A DNA stretch of 45,516 bases from Oscillospiraceae bacterium (lineage in GTDB: Bacteria > Bacillota > Clostridia > Saccharofermentanales > Saccharofermentanaceae). A program made the translations under genes and the position numbers. The stretch's first letter is position 1. Every line of letters begins with the position of its first letter. Positions 44,183 through 45,516 of this stretch are shown here, piece after piece. The notes under the pieces were generated by a model. The model did no database searches and was not told the origin of the DNA. It saw only the letters and a list, made by a program, of their open reading frames with translations. Where the stretch lies: assembly GCA_902782235.1 (NCBI GenBank), contig CACZML010000011.1, forward strand, positions 1 through 45,516. Direction: 5' to 3'.

Positions 44183-44707
44183 TTATTTTTTCTTTGCCGG
44201 TGACAGGTACATTACCATGTTCCTGCCCTCTAACTTCGGCGGCCTGTCAACGGATCCGTACTCGGTTACGCTCTGTGCAAATGTATCGAGCACTTCGAAT
44301 CCCTTATTCTGGAAAGCCATCTCACGGCCTCTGAATCGGATGTTAACCTTTACTCTGTCGCCTGCCGAAAGGAACTTAACTACCATCTTGCGCTTTACTT
44401 CGACATCGTGAACGTCTGTTGTAAGCTTTAAGCCGACTTCCTTAAGTTCTGTCTCCTTCTGCTTCTTCTTTGCTTCCTTCTCTCTTTTACCCTTCTCGAA
44501 AAGGAACTTGTTGTAATCCATTACTCGGCAAACCGGGTTATCAGGATTGGGTGAGATGCAGACGAGATCCAAATCAGCTTCTTCAGCACTCTTGAGAGCT
44601 TCCTCGATCGGAACTACACCGATCATCTGTCCTTCTGCGTCAATAAGACGTACCTGAGGGAACTTGATAGCTCCGTTAATCATCTGATTATCATTGGTCT
44701 TAGCGAT
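44183..44707 (-). CDS. infC: Translation initiation factor IF-3, AUC start codon
   Basis: IF-3 keeps 30S subunits free and checks the start codon. The 174-residue protein has the N-domain (VRLIDAEGQMIG, VCRVMDYNKFLFEKGKREKEAKKKQK linker) and C-domain (FLSAGDRVKVNIRFRGREMAF, LEGRNMVMYLSP). I place the start at ATC 44705-44707, eight bases after AGGAGG. An in-frame GTG at 44716 touches the Shine-Dalgarno and cannot use it; the next ATG is at residue 9 with no ribosome site. Non-AUG starts (AUU, AUC, AUA) are known for infC and let IF-3 limit its own synthesis. First gene after the L20-type leader. Confidence 0.93.
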   Translation of the reverse strand: MAKTNDNQMINGAIKFPQVRLIDAEGQMIGVVPIEEALKSAEEADLDLVCISPNPDNPVCRVMDYNKFLFEKGKREKEAKKKQKETELKEVGLKLTTDVHDVEVKRKMVVKFLSAGDRVKVNIRFRGREMAFQNKGFEVLDTFAQSVTEYGSVDRPPKLEGRNMVMYLSPAKKK

Positions 44708-44716
44708 GGTGGCCAC

Positions 44717-44890
44717 CTCCTTATTTAAGACTTACTTTAACTGCATAAAAAAAGAACGGATAAAATCCGTTCTCTCATAACTACCCTGCCTTAATGGCAA
44801 CCCCTCTAAAAATAGGTTAATTATCTAGTTATTGACCTCTTTACTAGCATATCGCCGCTTGAGGTGAGAATCGGATGTTCTTCTTTCACG
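44717..44890 (-). ncRNA. L20-type leader of the infC operon
   Basis: The leader of about 175 nt is transcribed from the promoter at 44897. It matches the L20 leader of Firmicutes in place and layout: a structured 5' part (region 44800-44880, with CCTCAAGCGGCGATATG) followed by an intrinsic terminator just before infC. In that class L20 binding favours premature termination. The match is by context and features, not by covariance model. Confidence 0.75.
44747..44773 (-). terminator. Attenuator in the infC leader
   Basis: A 9-bp perfect stem (AGAACGGAT at 44753-44761 with 44765-44773), 3-base loop, then seven T on the minus strand. It lies 40 bases before the infC start and so can only work as a conditional terminator. 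Confidence 0.88.
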
Positions 44891-44896
44891 AGCGAT

Positions 44897-44925
44897 ATAA
44901 TACTTAAACTTTGCCACAAAGTCAA
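44897..44925 (-). promoter_or_regulatory. Promoter of the infC operon
   Basis: Minus-strand TTGACT (44920-44925), spacer 17, TATTAT (44897-44902). A start near 44890 gives a leader of about 180 nt. Confidence 0.8.
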
Positions 44926-44955
44926 TACTTTTCAAAAAATGTCACAGCACCTTGA

Positions 44956-45516
44956 TTAATGTATGACCTTTAGGAATGACCTTCTGTGTATGGGAGACAT
45001 GCCTTTTTCCCTTATTGCAGCATAGTGGTCTTTGGTGCCGTAACCCTTGTGTTTTGCGAATCCGTAGCCCGGATATTCGTTATCGTAATCCATCATCATG
45101 TGGTCACGCGTAACCTTCGCAAGGATCGATGCGGCAGCGATCGAATCTGATTTTGCATCGCCCTTTTCGCAAGGATCGATGCGGCAGCGATCGAATCTGA
45201 TTTTGCATCGCCCTTGATTATCGGTATTACATCTAATCCTGTGCCTGACAGATTAACCGCGTCGATAAGAAGTATATCGGGAGATACGCCTTTGGAAGCA
45301 AGTTCCTTAACGCAGTTTCTCATCGCTTTTTTCGTAGCTTCCAGGATATTAATCTCATCGATCTCTTCAGGACCAATGGCGCAGATTGCGTAAGCCTTTG
45401 CCTTCTCTTTTACTTCAACGAAAAGTTCTTCCCTCTTCTTCTCTGACAGCTTTTTGGAATCGTCTAAGCCCAGTATCTTTACTTCAGGATCAAGGATGCA
45501 GCATGCAGCAACAACA
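44956..45516 (-). pseudogene. rnhB: Ribonuclease HII, frameshifted by a 50-bp tandem duplication; 5' end outside window
   Basis: RNase HII removes ribonucleotides from DNA. From the window edge the frame reads VVAACCILDPEVKILGLDDS, then DAVNLSGTG (a catalytic Asp) and [12 protein letters not shown]. There the duplication shifts the frame; the shifted frame stops at 45096 after RAMQNQIRS and about 15 more residues. If one copy is removed, the sequence continues [30 protein letters not shown] and ends SFLKVIH at 44956, a normal RNase HII C-terminus. As written the protein loses the VTRD Asp and the last 50 residues. This may be a true mutation or an assembly fault. Confidence 0.88.
45116..45215. 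repeat. Exact 50-bp tandem duplication inside rnhB
   Basis: The 50 bases at 45116-45165 (starting TTCGCAAGGATCGATG, ending CATCGCCCTT) recur without a mismatch at 45166-45215. Fifty is not a multiple of three, so the reading frame breaks. The unit codes for the [12 protein letters not shown] part of the active site. Confidence 0.97.

Overview
The window looks like chromosomal sequence from a low-to-mid GC Firmicute of the class Clostridia. The evidence is the set of gene families (DacF-type carboxypeptidase, ClpE-like ATPase, BlaI/BlaR1 pair, archaeal-type Asd, Isf-like flavoproteins), strong AGGAGG ribosome binding sites, TTGACA/TATAAT promoters, T-tailed hairpin terminators and Thr/Glu-rich linkers after lipoprotein cysteines. 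I cannot name the genus. Almost every gene lies on the minus strand; only the carboxypeptidase (4443), the tyrosine recombinase (19321) and a large proline/alanine-rich membrane protein (31269) run forward. No insertion sequence, prophage or CRISPR array is visible.

Region by region: 1-4301 is a DNA-repair/tRNA-modification operon (miaB-mutS-mutL). 4443-6298 holds a D,D-carboxypeptidase convergent with a Fur-family regulator that has a clear operator. 6419-12711 is a signalling and envelope region: a BlaI-type repressor, a BlaR1-like membrane metallopeptidase, two lipoproteins or small membrane proteins, a zinc-ribbon/leucine-rich-repeat protein and a further lipoprotein with the same promoter/operator layout as blaI. 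12725-14627 has an alpha/beta hydrolase and a MarR regulator with a flavin-reductase-like partner. 14699-16477 is a class-C-type serine hydrolase lipoprotein with two dyad operators. Two tRNAs, asd, an SGNH hydrolase and a Xer recombinase follow. 20299-24992 is a redox cluster (two Isf-like flavoproteins, nitroreductase, Gfo/Idh/MocA oxidoreductase, iron alcohol dehydrogenase). 25125-29934 is a three-gene membrane operon led by a sensor-MFS fusion with a Gln/Pro-rich tail. 30022-31078 has a nucleotidyltransferase and two tRNAs. 31269-33722 is the proline/alanine-rich membrane protein. 33834-39277 is uvrA plus a clpE-like gene. Then come tRNA-Glu, citrate synthase, a SpoU methyltransferase, an AT-rich GT-C glycosyltransferase and the infC-rpmI-rplT operon with its L20-type leader. 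The right end is a frameshifted rnhB.

The most interesting part is the BlaI/BlaR1-like locus. The BlaR1-like protein keeps the membrane metalloprotease but carries, where a penicillin-binding sensor would sit, a roughly 225-residue domain with a CxxC motif. The same domain forms the C-terminal half of the neighbouring lipoprotein. The blaI promoter and a lipoprotein promoter 2 kb away share the same TTGACA-N17-TAAACT promoter and the same spacing of three operator half-sites, and related 7-4-7 dyads flank the promoter of the serine hydrolase. This suggests a small envelope-stress regulon with a new kind of input. Also notable are the sensor-MFS fusion, two exact short tandem duplications (in rnhB and at the 5' end of tRNA-Leu), and an AUC start codon for infC.
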